A DNA stretch of 64,000 nt from Natronomonas sp. (GCF_028274965.1 NZ_JAQCNO010000048.1:62001-126000), one strand, 5' to 3'. Shown: positions 37,291 through 45,282, counted from the stretch's first letter. The notes: generated by a model from the letters alone, not told the origin. Numbers and translations are program-made.

Positions 37291-38250
37291 TCACCCCTCG
37301 CGTCCGCCGGCGGCCGGGCGCTCGACGCGTCCGAGGAGATCCAGTTGGTGCGTGAGATACAGGAGTTCGCCGGCGGCGAGGCGCTCGCGGCGGTCGGCGA
37401 GCCACCCCTCGAGCGCCGCGGCGTCGGCGTCCTCGGCGTCCTCGGCGTCCTCGGCGGCCGCGAGCACCTCGCCGACGGCGCTCTCGACGGTGTCGAGGAC
37501 GTGCCGGAGGAAGTAGGCCTCGTCGGCGGGGTACTCGCCCTCTACCGGACGGACGACCCAATCGGACCCGCCGACGCTCGATACCGCGACGCCCGGCGTC
37601 GCCCGGAGGTGATCGAGGACGTCCCCGCCGGCGCGGCTGCTCCCGCCCGGTTTGGCGTCCATGTGGGCGTGGTACCGCTCCTCGACGACGCCGTCGGCCG
37701 GGTGGGAGGGCCGGAACCGCGTCGCGCCGTCGAACGTGATTGGAAAGTAGTACAGACCGCCCGCCGCGAGCGCCCCAAGCAGCGCGTCGACGGCGTCGAG
37801 ATCGAGGAGATCCAGCAGCGCGGACCCGACGAGGACATCGTACTCGCCGGGGTGGGCGGCGGCGTGGGCGGCGGCGTCGGCGGCGACCGCCTCGAGTTCG
37901 ATCGTCCCGTCCGGTCGCCGGAGTTCGATCCGCTCTTCGGGGGTCGCGGCGATCGAAACCGCCCGGTCGGCCGCCCACTCGCGGAGGTACGGCTCGACGC
38001 CGGCGAGCGTCTCGGCGTCGACGTCGACGGCGGTGTACCGGATCTCGCCCGCCGGCAGCGCGTCCCACTCTACGAGCCGCGCGATCATCGTTCCGATGCC
38101 CGCACCGACCTCCAAGACCGAGAGCGGGCCGTCGGCGGCCGCCGCGCGGTCGGCTGTCGCCTCGCGGAACGCCCGGAACGTCCGGCGATCGAGCGCGCGG
38201 TCGTCGACGGTCCGTTTGGCCCGGAGGTACCGCCGGAAGCCGTCGGTCAC
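37291..38250 (-). CDS. SAM-dependent methyltransferase, class I
   Basis: A 319-residue soluble methyltransferase, last gene of the dehydrogenase-PTPS-glycosyltransferase operon. The SAM-binding motif VLEVGAGIGTMIARLVEW is near 45-62, the acidic motif TAVDVDAETLAG near 73-84, and DVLVGSALLDLLDLDAV near 140. An Asp/Glu/Ala run (EDAEDAEDADAA) follows near 275. Its ATG overlaps the glycosyltransferase stop by four bases, so it is translated together with it. The acceptor is unknown; the operon suggests a small molecule. Confidence 0.85.
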   Translation of the reverse strand: MTDGFRRYLRAKRTVDDRALDRRTFRAFREATADRAAAADGPLSVLEVGAGIGTMIARLVEWDALPAGEIRYTAVDVDAETLAGVEPYLREWAADRAVSIAATPEERIELRRPDGTIELEAVAADAAAHAAAHPGEYDVLVGSALLDLLDLDAVDALLGALAAGGLYYFPITFDGATRFRPSHPADGVVEERYHAHMDAKPGGSSRAGGDVLDHLRATPGVAVSSVGGSDWVVRPVEGEYPADEAYFLRHVLDTVESAVGEVLAAAEDAEDAEDADAAALEGWLADRRERLAAGELLYLTHQLDLLGRVERPAAGGREG

Positions 38251-39305
38251 GCCGCCACCCCCGCGGTGTCGGCGAGGAGGCGGCGGACCCGGGCCGTCGT
38301 CTCCGGCCAGCCGGGGTGTCGCTCGTAGCGCCGCCTCGCGGCCGTTCCCATCGCGGCGAGCAGGTCGGGGTCGTCCGCGAAGCGCTCGATCGCGCGGGCG
38401 ACGGCCGCCGGGTCCCCGGGGTCGACGAGGACGCCGGTCTCGCCGTCGGTGACCGTCTCCTCGGCGCCGCCGGCCCGGGAGGCGATGGCGGGCAGCCCGA
38501 AGCTCATCCCCTCGAGGTAGACGATGCCGAACCCCTCGTACCGCGAGGGGACCGCGAGGACGTGGCCCGCCGCCAGCGTGCTCGACAGCGCCTCATCGGA
38601 GAGTTCGCCGGCCATCCGGACGCGATCTGCGAGGCCGTTCCGTCGGACGTCCCGCCGGGCGTCGGCGGCGTAGTCCTCGTCGAGGTGGCGTCCGACGACG
38701 GTCAACTCGGCGTCGGCGTCGGCGTCGGCGAGCCCCGCGATGAGCGTTCGGAGCCCCTTCCGCGGCGTGACGTTCCCAACGAAGACGACCCGCAGGGGGC
38801 GCTCGCGCGCGCGGTGCTCGATCGTCTCCTCGTCGATCGTGGGGTCGAACCGGTCGCCCGCCGGCGGCGCGACCGCGGTCCGGTCGGCGTCGACGCCGAG
38901 GCGAGTGACGACGTCGCGGGTAGGACGGCTGTTGCACACCACGCCGTCGACGGTCCCGAGGTACCGCCGCTCGACGGCGCGGTACAGCGGCGTCAGCCGC
39001 CGGGGTTCGCTCGAGCGCAGGTGGTGTACGACGCTGACGATCGGGTACGGCAGCGTCCGGTTGAGGCCGACGAGCGACGGGTGGGCAAGTTCGTCCTGCA
39101 GCATGACGTCGACGTCGACCCGGAGGCGGCTGCGGAGCCGGGGCGAGGCGTTGTCGAGAAGCCCCCGGGGGTAGCTCCGCCAGGGGAGCTCAACGACGTC
39201 GACGGTGTCGCCGGCCCGCCGGAGCCCCTCGACGAGCTTCCGGTCGTACCGGAACCCCCCGGAGCGTCCCCCGAGGCTGCCGTACAGCGTCAGTCCGACC
39301 CTCAT
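38247..39305 (-). CDS. Glycosyltransferase, GT4 family (GT-B fold)
   Basis: A 352-residue glycosyltransferase. The N-terminal half starts MRVGLTLYGSLGGRSGGFRY; the C-terminal half has FVGNVTPRKGLRTLI near 180, PSRYEGFGIVYLEGMSFGLP near 260-280 with the EGF-type nucleotide-sugar motif of GT4, and SRAGGAEETV. The ATG at 39305 overlaps the PTPS-like gene stop by four bases. Its donor and acceptor are unknown. Position in one operon with a pterin-type enzyme opens the option of pterin glycosylation. Confidence 0.88.
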   Translation of the reverse strand: MRVGLTLYGSLGGRSGGFRYDRKLVEGLRRAGDTVDVVELPWRSYPRGLLDNASPRLRSRLRVDVDVMLQDELAHPSLVGLNRTLPYPIVSVVHHLRSSEPRRLTPLYRAVERRYLGTVDGVVCNSRPTRDVVTRLGVDADRTAVAPPAGDRFDPTIDEETIEHRARERPLRVVFVGNVTPRKGLRTLIAGLADADADAELTVVGRHLDEDYAADARRDVRRNGLADRVRMAGELSDEALSSTLAAGHVLAVPSRYEGFGIVYLEGMSFGLPAIASRAGGAEETVTDGETGVLVDPGDPAAVARAIERFADDPDLLAAMGTAARRRYERHPGWPETTARVRRLLADTAGVAA

Positions 39306-39679
39306 GTGGCGCCGGTGTAGCTCGCGGCCGCGGCGTCGTTCTCCCAGACCGTCACGGTCAGCTCCTCGATCGTGTCGGCGGTCACGTCGTCGGTGACGCG
39401 CTCGAAGACGACGCGGGCGAAGCGCTCGACGCTGGGGTTGTAGCCGTCGAACTCCGGGAGGTCGTTGAGCAGTTCGTCGCGGTAGCGGTCGGCGAGCCCC
39501 TTGAGGGCCGCCTCGACGTCGTCGATGTCGATGAGGTACTCGTGTTCGTTCAGTTCGGGACCGCGGAAGGTCAGTTCCACCTCGAAGTGATGGGAGTGCG
39601 GGACCCCTTCGGGCCCCGGGTTCGGAACGGTGAGGTAGTGCTGTGCCACGAAGTCTGTCAGCACCGTTGTCGAGTACAC
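39302..39679 (-). CDS. 6-pyruvoyltetrahydropterin synthase/QueD-fold protein without the catalytic Cys
   Basis: A 125-residue protein of the PTPS/QueD tunnelling fold. The zinc triad is His14 (VAQHYL), His28 and His30 (PEGVPHSHHFEVEL). In QueD and PTPS a catalytic Cys sits four residues before the second His, but here Glu24 stands there and the protein has no Cys at all. Glu substitution is a known mark of PTPS-III enzymes, which make 6-hydroxymethyl-dihydropterin for folate. NPSVERFA is the pterin-anchoring Glu region. It overlaps the glycosyltransferase gene; the name QueD should not be applied by default. Confidence 0.82.
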   Translation of the reverse strand: MYSTTVLTDFVAQHYLTVPNPGPEGVPHSHHFEVELTFRGPELNEHEYLIDIDDVEAALKGLADRYRDELLNDLPEFDGYNPSVERFARVVFERVTDDVTADTIEELTVTVWENDAAAASYTGAT

Positions 39680-39742
39680 GGTGGGTGCTACGGGCGGCAG
39701 CCACCTAAATCCGGAGGGCGAACCTGGGGCGGGGTCGACGGC

Positions 39743-40732
39743 TCACTCGTAGCGAAAGGCGACCTGGACGGCCTCGTCGGGCCGCTCGTCGAGGAGTCGG
39801 TAGGCCTCGTCGGCGCGTCCGACGTCGAACTCGTGGGTGAAAAGCGCCGAGAGGTCCGTCTCTCGGAGCCACGAGCGGACGACGTCGAGGCGCCGCTGTT
39901 TGTCCCACCGATCGGCGTGATCGGGGTCGATCCGGCTCACCTGGCTGCTCCGGATCCGAATGTGGCTGCGGTGGTAGGCCCTGCCGAGATCGAGCGGGAC
40001 GCGTTTGGTCCCGTACCACGAGCCGACGATCACCCGCCCGGCGTAGCCGGTGACCGAGATCGCGTCGTCGAGCGCCTCGGGGTTGCCGGAGAGTTCGAAC
40101 GTCACGTCGGTGTCGTCCTCGAGTGCGCCCTCGAGGGCCTCCGGGGCGACGGCGCGGTCGGCGCCGAGGGACTCCGAGAGCGCCCGGCGCGTCCCGTGGC
40201 GATCGACCGCGAGGAGGTCGGCGAGCGGGAACGAGGCGAGCAGCGCGGTCGTCAACAGCCCGACCGGACCCTGCCCGAGGACGGCGGCGCGGGCGCCGAT
40301 CCGCGGGCGGGCGTCCATGACGAAGTTGACCGCCGCCTCGGCGTTCGGGATCAACAGCGCGCGCTCGGGCGAGAGCGTGGTCGGAACGAGCGTCTCGGGC
40401 TCCGCGAGGAAGTGGCTCTCGTGGGGGTTAAACGCGAACACGCGGCGATCGAGCCACGCGTCGTCGACCGCGCTTCCGAGCGCCGTCACGCGGCCGACGG
40501 TCGCGTAGCCGTACCGCAGCGGGTACGAGAAGGTGCCGTCGAGGGCGTCGATCGTCTCGTCGGTCTCGAACTCGTCCGGCACCTCGTCGCGGTACACGAG
40601 CATCTCCGTCCCCGGACTGATCGCCGATCGCTCCGTCCGGACCCGCACCTCCCCGGGGCCCGGGTCCGGGATCTGTTTCGATCGGACCTCGACCGATCGC
40701 GGGCCGGTGAAATACAGCGCCTGACCGGTCAT
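39743..40732 (-). CDS. MDR-family dehydrogenase, BchC-like (no zinc-ligand Cys)
   Basis: A 329-residue medium-chain dehydrogenase-type oxidoreductase. The N-terminal SAISPGTEMLVYRDEVP resembles BchC and other sugar-linked MDR proteins, and AAVLGQGPVGLLTTAL near 150-165 is the NAD(P) Rossmann loop. There are no clustered Cys ligands, so no structural zinc. I start at ATG 40732; an upstream extension in frame contains the tandem repeat at 40791-40823 and is not conserved-looking. It is the first gene of the operon with PTPS-like, glycosyltransferase and methyltransferase genes (63 bp before the second). Confidence 0.8.
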   Translation of the reverse strand: MTGQALYFTGPRSVEVRSKQIPDPGPGEVRVRTERSAISPGTEMLVYRDEVPDEFETDETIDALDGTFSYPLRYGYATVGRVTALGSAVDDAWLDRRVFAFNPHESHFLAEPETLVPTTLSPERALLIPNAEAAVNFVMDARPRIGARAAVLGQGPVGLLTTALLASFPLADLLAVDRHGTRRALSESLGADRAVAPEALEGALEDDTDVTFELSGNPEALDDAISVTGYAGRVIVGSWYGTKRVPLDLGRAYHRSHIRIRSSQVSRIDPDHADRWDKQRRLDVVRSWLRETDLSALFTHEFDVGRADEAYRLLDERPDEAVQVAFRYE

Positions 40733-40790
40733 CGTCGGGTCCACCGGCCCGGCGGGGTCGGCGAGCGTTCGGTTCCGGCGACGAAACGAC

Positions 40791-40823
40791 GCGGTCGCGG
40801 GCGGCGATGCGGTCGCGGGCGGC
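40791..40823 (+). repeat. 18-base direct repeat (1.8 copies) in the leader of the MDR gene
   Basis: GCGGTCGCGGGCGGC occurs at 40791-40805 and again at 40809-40823, with GAT between. It lies upstream of the operon, between a TATA-like stretch (GAATTAAATCC near 40864-40874) and the chosen ATG. Confidence 0.85.
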
Positions 40824-40886
40824 ACGGCCTCTGGTCCTGCACACACCAAAGAGGGGGTTTCGGGGAATTAAATCCACGCGTTCGGA

Positions 40887-41756
40887 TCACAGATAGCCGA
40901 GCGCCGCGAGGCGCTCGCGATCGGTTTCGGCCCCGTAGACGCGCTCGACGGGGAGCGGTTCCGGCGGCGAGCGCGTCGGCGCGAGCGTCCCGCGGTCGGT
41001 GCCCGTCGTCTCGGCCCACGGAACCGAAAGAAGCGCCGGGACCGGCGTGTGCATCGGGTGGCCGTACAGCCCCCACTCCCCGAGGAGGTTGCCGTGGTCG
41101 GCGGTGATCGCGATCCGGCCGTCGACGTTGCGCCGCAGCGTCGCAACCGACTCGAGGACGTACCGGAGGTTCGCCTCGGCGGCCGCCCGGACCCGGTCGA
41201 CGGCGACCTCACCGCGGCGGAGCAACACCCACGGGTTCGAGGCGCTGCTTTCGGCTCCGGTGCGGGCCATCCCGTCGTCGCCCTCGATCGGGTCCGGGAC
41301 GAAGGGGTGATGCGGCTGCATGTAGTGGACGACGAGTCGGGCCGGATCGCGCTTGCGGGCCGCCGCGACCGCCCGGTCGGTGATCGCCGGGGCCGGGACG
41401 GTCCCCACCTCCTCGTCCCAGGCGTACTTCCAGACCTCGTCGAGGGCGGCGAAGGCGTCGGCCTCGAGGTACCGATCGCTCCAGGTGTTGCCGGTGACCA
41501 TGACCGTTCGGGCGGTCTCGGGGCGGTCCTCGAAGGTGCCCTCGAGCCACTCCGAGGAGGAACTGCCGACCGATCGGACGCGGTCGACGCCGGACAGAAA
41601 GCCGAACTCGGGCGCGACCGACCGGAGCAGGTCGACCCGACAGGCGTCGAGGACGACGAGGACGTCCCACGGCCGGTCGTAGACGTTCGTCCCGTAATCG
41701 AGCCGCCGGCCGATCGCCTGTAGGCCGCGCAGGTAGGCGGTTCCGAGGCGGCTCAT
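40887..41756 (-). CDS. Sulfatase/alkaline phosphatase-superfamily hydrolase
   Basis: A 289-residue soluble member of the alkaline phosphatase fold, common in haloarchaeal glycan clusters. Seen are WDVLVVLDACRVDLLR near 33-48 (metal-binding Asp, and a Cys-x-Arg resembling but not equal to CxPxR of sulfatases), VHYMQPHHPFVPD near 143-155, and ITADHGNLLGEWGLYGHP near 222-238 for the second metal site. Its Cys is unlikely to become formylglycine. It probably removes or transfers a phosphate or sulfate group. Upstream of it the divergent fusion gene starts. Confidence 0.8.
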   Translation of the reverse strand: MSRLGTAYLRGLQAIGRRLDYGTNVYDRPWDVLVVLDACRVDLLRSVAPEFGFLSGVDRVRSVGSSSSEWLEGTFEDRPETARTVMVTGNTWSDRYLEADAFAALDEVWKYAWDEEVGTVPAPAITDRAVAAARKRDPARLVVHYMQPHHPFVPDPIEGDDGMARTGAESSASNPWVLLRRGEVAVDRVRAAAEANLRYVLESVATLRRNVDGRIAITADHGNLLGEWGLYGHPMHTPVPALLSVPWAETTGTDRGTLAPTRSPPEPLPVERVYGAETDRERLAALGYL

Positions 41757-41815
41757 GCCCGGTTCTGTCACACGCCCGGTTCGCCCCGGGGCGACTAAAC
41801 GACACCGCCGGGAGG

Positions 41816-41824
41816 AATATATAG
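41816..41824 (+). promoter_or_regulatory. TATA box deciding the GTG start of the Gfo/Idh-AKR fusion
   Basis: AATATATAG centred 26 bp before the GTG at 41845. With leaderless spacing it makes the GTG start the best choice; the ATG at 41755 would lie 60 bases upstream of the TATA box. Confidence 0.75.
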
Positions 41825-41844
41825 CTCCCGCCCCGGGTAGGGGT

Positions 41845-43815
41845 GTGAACTGCCTGCTTGTCGGGGCCGGCGCGATCGCGCCCGCGTACGCGGCCGGCCT
41901 CGAAGCGGACGGGAGCGCGCTGTCGCTGGCCGGCGTCTGTGATCTCGACGGGGCGCGGGCAGCGGCGCTGGCCGACGAGTACGGCTGCCCGTCGTTCGAG
42001 GAACTGGAGGCGGCCCTCGAGGCGGTCGAGGCGCCGCTGGTCGTCAACCTGACGAGTCACGCGGCCCACGCGGCGGTGACGCGGGCGGCGCTGTCGGCCG
42101 ATCGCCACGTCTACTCGCAGAAGCCGCTGGCGCTCGAGGAGGGGACGGCCGAGGACCTGCTCGCGCTGGCGCGGCGCCGGGGGCTCGCGCTCGGGTGTGC
42201 GCCCGGGACGCCGCGGGCGCCCGCACAGCGGCGGGCGGGGCGGCTCGTGGCCGACGGCCGGCTCGGCCGCGTCGGGTTGGGGTATGCCCACGCGCACGTC
42301 GGGCGGGTGACCGACTGGCACGACGACCCGCGGTCGTTTCTCGACATCGGTCCGCTGTACGACGGCGGCGTGTACCCGCTCGCGCTTTTGATCTCGTGGT
42401 TCGGGCCAATCGAGCGCGTCCGCGTCGCCGACGCGTTAGACGTCTGGCCGGATCGGGAGACAGAGCGGCCGAGCGCGCCGAGTCACGTCGAGGCGACGCT
42501 CGCGTTCGCCTCGGGGCCGATCGTCCGGCTGACGGCGAGTCTGTACGCCCCCCACCGGAGCCGGGAGTTCTATGGCCTGGAGCTACACGGCGACGACGGC
42601 TCGGTGTACCTGGCGGGGACCGGCGCGATGGGGACGACGCCCGGGGACGTCCGGTTCGGTCGCCTCGGCAGGGGGTACACCGACGTCCCACAGCAGTGGC
42701 CGACGCGGGAGTACCGCTACGTCGACCCGATTGAGGACCTCGCGGCCGGCGTCGCCGAGGGAACCCCCTCGCGTGCCGGCGGGCGTCGGGGGGCTCACGT
42801 CGTCGCCGTCTGCAACGCGATCGAGCGGGCGGCGGCCGAGGGCGGCCCACTCGGGGTGTCGGCGGTCGGCGTCGAGGCGGACCCGGTCCCCGCGCCGATC
42901 GCCTCGGTCGAACGGACGGGAAGCCGCGGGAGCGCGATCCGGCTTCCGCCGATCGGGTTCGGCTGTTCGCGCTACCGGGACGGTGAGTACGTCGATCGGG
43001 TCGACTCGATCGAGACCGCGCTGGACGCCGGGTACCGCCTGTTCGACAGCGCGGAGCTGTACGGCAACGAACACCGGATCGGCGAACTGCTCGCCGCGCC
43101 GGGCGCGCCCGACCGCGAGTGCGTCTTCGTGCTCGGGAAGGTCTGGCGGACGAACCACCGCCGGGAGCACCTCCTCGAGGCGTGTGCGGGCAGCCGCGAG
43201 GAGCTCGGCATCGACGCTTTCGAGTGCTACGCGCTGCATTGGCCCGGGGCCCTATCGCACCGCGGCGAGCTCCGGCGGCTGGCCGAAAAGCCCCCGGACG
43301 AACAGGAGCGGCTGACGTTTCCGGAGGACGGCGAGGGGACCCTCGAACGGGCGGACGTGTCGCTGTCGAGGGCGTGGGAGAACCTGGAGGCGGTGTACGA
43401 GCGCGGCTGGGCCGACAGCCTTGGCGTCTGTAACGTCTCGCGGGCGCAACTGGAGACCGTCCTCGAGACGGGGCGGGTCCGGCCGGCGCTCGTCCAGATC
43501 GAGCGCCACCCCTACCGGCCGCGATCAGAGCTCGTCTCGCTGTGTCACGACCGGGGGATCCGGGTGGTCGCGCACTCGCCGCTGTCGGCCCCCGGGCTGT
43601 TGGACGAGGCGGTGTTGGCCGAGATCGGCGCGGACCGGGGGCTCTCGCCGGCCGGCGTCGTCCTCGCGTGGAACGTCTCCCGCGGCGTCGTGCCGATCCC
43701 CTCCAGTACGACCCGCGAGCACGTCGTTTCGAACCTCGCGGCGGCGGCCGAGCGCCTGACCCCCGCCGAGCGCCGGCGGATCGGATCACTCCGGGATCCG
43801 GCATTCGAGCGGTAG
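41845..43815 (+). CDS. Gfo/Idh/MocA oxidoreductase fused to an aldo-keto reductase
   Basis: A 656-residue chain of two complete oxidoreductases. Residues 1-345 are a Gfo/Idh/MocA enzyme: LLVGAGAIAPAYAAGL as Rossmann loop, HVYSQKPLALEEG with the EKP-like motif reading QKP, and FLDIGPLYDGGVYPLAL in the substrate domain. Residues 355-656 are an aldo-keto reductase: PPIGFGCSRYRDGE, FDSAELYGNE (Asp and Tyr of the tetrad), GKVWRTN (Lys), and YALHWPGAL (His). Both tetrads look complete apart from the Gfo Lys-Pro motif. The start is GTG at 41845. Two sequential redox steps on one sugar-like substrate are plausible. Confidence 0.88.
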   Translation: MNCLLVGAGAIAPAYAAGLEADGSALSLAGVCDLDGARAAALADEYGCPSFEELEAALEAVEAPLVVNLTSHAAHAAVTRAALSADRHVYSQKPLALEEGTAEDLLALARRRGLALGCAPGTPRAPAQRRAGRLVADGRLGRVGLGYAHAHVGRVTDWHDDPRSFLDIGPLYDGGVYPLALLISWFGPIERVRVADALDVWPDRETERPSAPSHVEATLAFASGPIVRLTASLYAPHRSREFYGLELHGDDGSVYLAGTGAMGTTPGDVRFGRLGRGYTDVPQQWPTREYRYVDPIEDLAAGVAEGTPSRAGGRRGAHVVAVCNAIERAAAEGGPLGVSAVGVEADPVPAPIASVERTGSRGSAIRLPPIGFGCSRYRDGEYVDRVDSIETALDAGYRLFDSAELYGNEHRIGELLAAPGAPDRECVFVLGKVWRTNHRREHLLEACAGSREELGIDAFECYALHWPGALSHRGELRRLAEKPPDEQERLTFPEDGEGTLERADVSLSRAWENLEAVYERGWADSLGVCNVSRAQLETVLETGRVRPALVQIERHPYRPRSELVSLCHDRGIRVVAHSPLSAPGLLDEAVLAEIGADRGLSPAGVVLAWNVSRGVVPIPSSTTREHVVSNLAAAAERLTPAERRRIGSLRDPAFER

Positions 43816-43822
43816 CCTGCAG

Positions 43823-43832
43823 TACACATATG
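43823..43832 (+). promoter_or_regulatory. TATA-like element for the small membrane protein gene
   Basis: TACACATATG, centred 28 bp before the ATG at 43856. Confidence 0.6.
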
Positions 43833-43855
43833 TCGGAGAAGGCCGTACGTCGGGT

Positions 43856-44239
43856 ATGGCAACGGCCGACGCGCAGCGATCGACCCTTCGAACGGACACG
43901 CTGAACGGTCTCCACTGGCTCGGCATCGCCGCGGCGCTCGTCACCGCCGCCATCCATCTCCTCTTGGGCGTGCGGCTGTTCCCGAGCGGGCTCGGGATCA
44001 GTTTCGTCCTCGCCGGGGGCGGCTTTGTCGGGGCCGTCGTGCTCGTGTTGATCGACTACCGCCGCCGCGCGGTCTACGCCGCCGGGATCCCGTTCACGCT
44101 CGTCCAACTCGTCGCGTGGTACGTCCTGAACTTCGCGGGCGGGGGCCGGTCGTTCCCGGGCGAGGTGGGGACCTTCGGGGCGATCGACAAGGTTGCACAG
44201 GTCGTGCTCATCGCCGTGCTCGTCGCGCTGCTCCGGTAG
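43856..44239 (+). CDS. Small four-helix membrane protein, function unknown
   Basis: A 127-residue haloarchaeal protein with four hydrophobic helices (about 20-37, 44-66, 72-94, 107-126), short loops, and no charged active-site pattern I recognise. The start at 43856 is supported by a TATA box at leaderless spacing. It lies between the fusion gene and the CDP-alcohol phosphatidyltransferase gene, so it may belong to lipid or glycan metabolism, but that is position only. Confidence 0.7.
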   Translation: MATADAQRSTLRTDTLNGLHWLGIAAALVTAAIHLLLGVRLFPSGLGISFVLAGGGFVGAVVLVLIDYRRRAVYAAGIPFTLVQLVAWYVLNFAGGGRSFPGEVGTFGAIDKVAQVVLIAVLVALLR

Positions 44240-44411
44240 CGCGGCCGAATGTTGCCGCCTCGCTCGCGTTTTAACCCTCGGGGCGCGTCTCTCCTGTAGA
44301 GCCGCAGTAATGATCGAACCGCACCCCCGAGAGGACGCCGCGGGCGGCGTCGTCCGCCCGCCCGAAGCGGCGCATCGGGGGACGCGGCGCGGATCGGGCG
44401 AGGAGTGACCC

Positions 44412-45176
44412 ATGGCCGGCCGACAGCCGCACCCGTCCGTCCGTCGTGGGGTCGGGGTCGCGGGACCGCTCGTCGCCGCGCTCGGGCTGACCGCCGTCCT
44501 GTGGGGGCTTCTCCCCGTCGGTCGGATCGGCCACTGGGCGGTCCACCCGGCGACGGTGGCGGGGTGCTGTTGGGCGGGACAGCTCTGGTACGTGAGCCAC
44601 AGCGTCGGTCGGGGCGCCGGCGACGCCGCGCTCGGGCTCGCAAACGCGCTGACGCTCGCTCGGGGCGGGCTGTACGCGGTCGTGGCCGGGTTCGTGATCG
44701 TGCCGGCCGGCACCGACCTCGCCTGGGTGCCGGCGCTGTGTTACGGCCTCGGCGTCGCGCTCGACAAACTCGACGGGGCCGTTGCCCGAATCGTCGGCGA
44801 GCCGACCGCCCTCGGCGCACGATTGGACACCGCCTTCGACACGTTCGGGTTCGTCGCCGCGCCGCTTTTGGCCGTCGCGTGGGGGCAACTCCCCGTCTGG
44901 TACCTCTCGATTTCGGCCGCGCGGCACGTGTTTCTCGGCGGCGTGCGCTGGCGGCGGCTCCGCGGGCGAGAGGTGTTCGATCGGCCCGACAGCGACCTCG
45001 GGCGGTACCTCGCGGGGCTCCAGATGGTGTTCATCACGGCCGCGCTCGCCCCGGTCGTCCCGACCGAACTCGTTCGGACCGCCGCGCCCGTCGTCCTCGC
45101 GCCGTCGCTTCTGGTGTTCTGTCGGGACTACCTCGCCGTCAGCGGCCGGCTGCCCGGAGCCGACCCGGGCGCCTGA
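44412..45176 (+). CDS. CDP-alcohol phosphatidyltransferase
   Basis: A 254-residue membrane enzyme that joins a CDP-activated lipid or alcohol with an alcohol acceptor. The complete CDP-OH motif is visible near residues 118-147: DKLDGAVARIV, then after a spacer GARLDTAFD, giving the four Asp of DxxDGxxAR...GxxxDxxxD. It has six or more helices and a hydrophilic tail. It could make an archaeal phospholipid headgroup such as a phosphoglycerol, phosphoserine or phosphoinositol form. The gene before it ends 170 bp upstream, with a weak small ORF between. Confidence 0.88.
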   Translation: MAGRQPHPSVRRGVGVAGPLVAALGLTAVLWGLLPVGRIGHWAVHPATVAGCCWAGQLWYVSHSVGRGAGDAALGLANALTLARGGLYAVVAGFVIVPAGTDLAWVPALCYGLGVALDKLDGAVARIVGEPTALGARLDTAFDTFGFVAAPLLAVAWGQLPVWYLSISAARHVFLGGVRWRRLRGREVFDRPDSDLGRYLAGLQMVFITAALAPVVPTELVRTAAPVVLAPSLLVFCRDYLAVSGRLPGADPGA

Positions 45177-45273
45177 CGGCGGCGTGTCGGGACGGACGGC
45201 CCGAGGCGACCACGGAGCGGGCCGGGCGACCCGTGGACGGTCTCGGGCGGTGGGTCGGCCCCGGGACAGGAGC

Positions 45274-45282
45274 CTCTATACC
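45274..45282 (+). promoter_or_regulatory. TATA-like element for the PAP2 gene
   Basis: CTCTATACC centred about 30 bp before the ATG at 45309. Confidence 0.55.

Noticed and set aside
40733-40849. N-terminal extension of the MDR dehydrogenase to TTG 40849
   Set aside because: The extra 39 residues are a repeat-derived PPATAS head before MTGQALYFTG; MDR proteins start near that point. Kept as a finding about the leader only.
42044-44713. 889-codon minus-strand frame across the Gfo/Idh-AKR fusion
   Set aside because: Composition is Arg/Pro/Ser-rich and it crosses three real genes of the other strand; no motif, no promoter.
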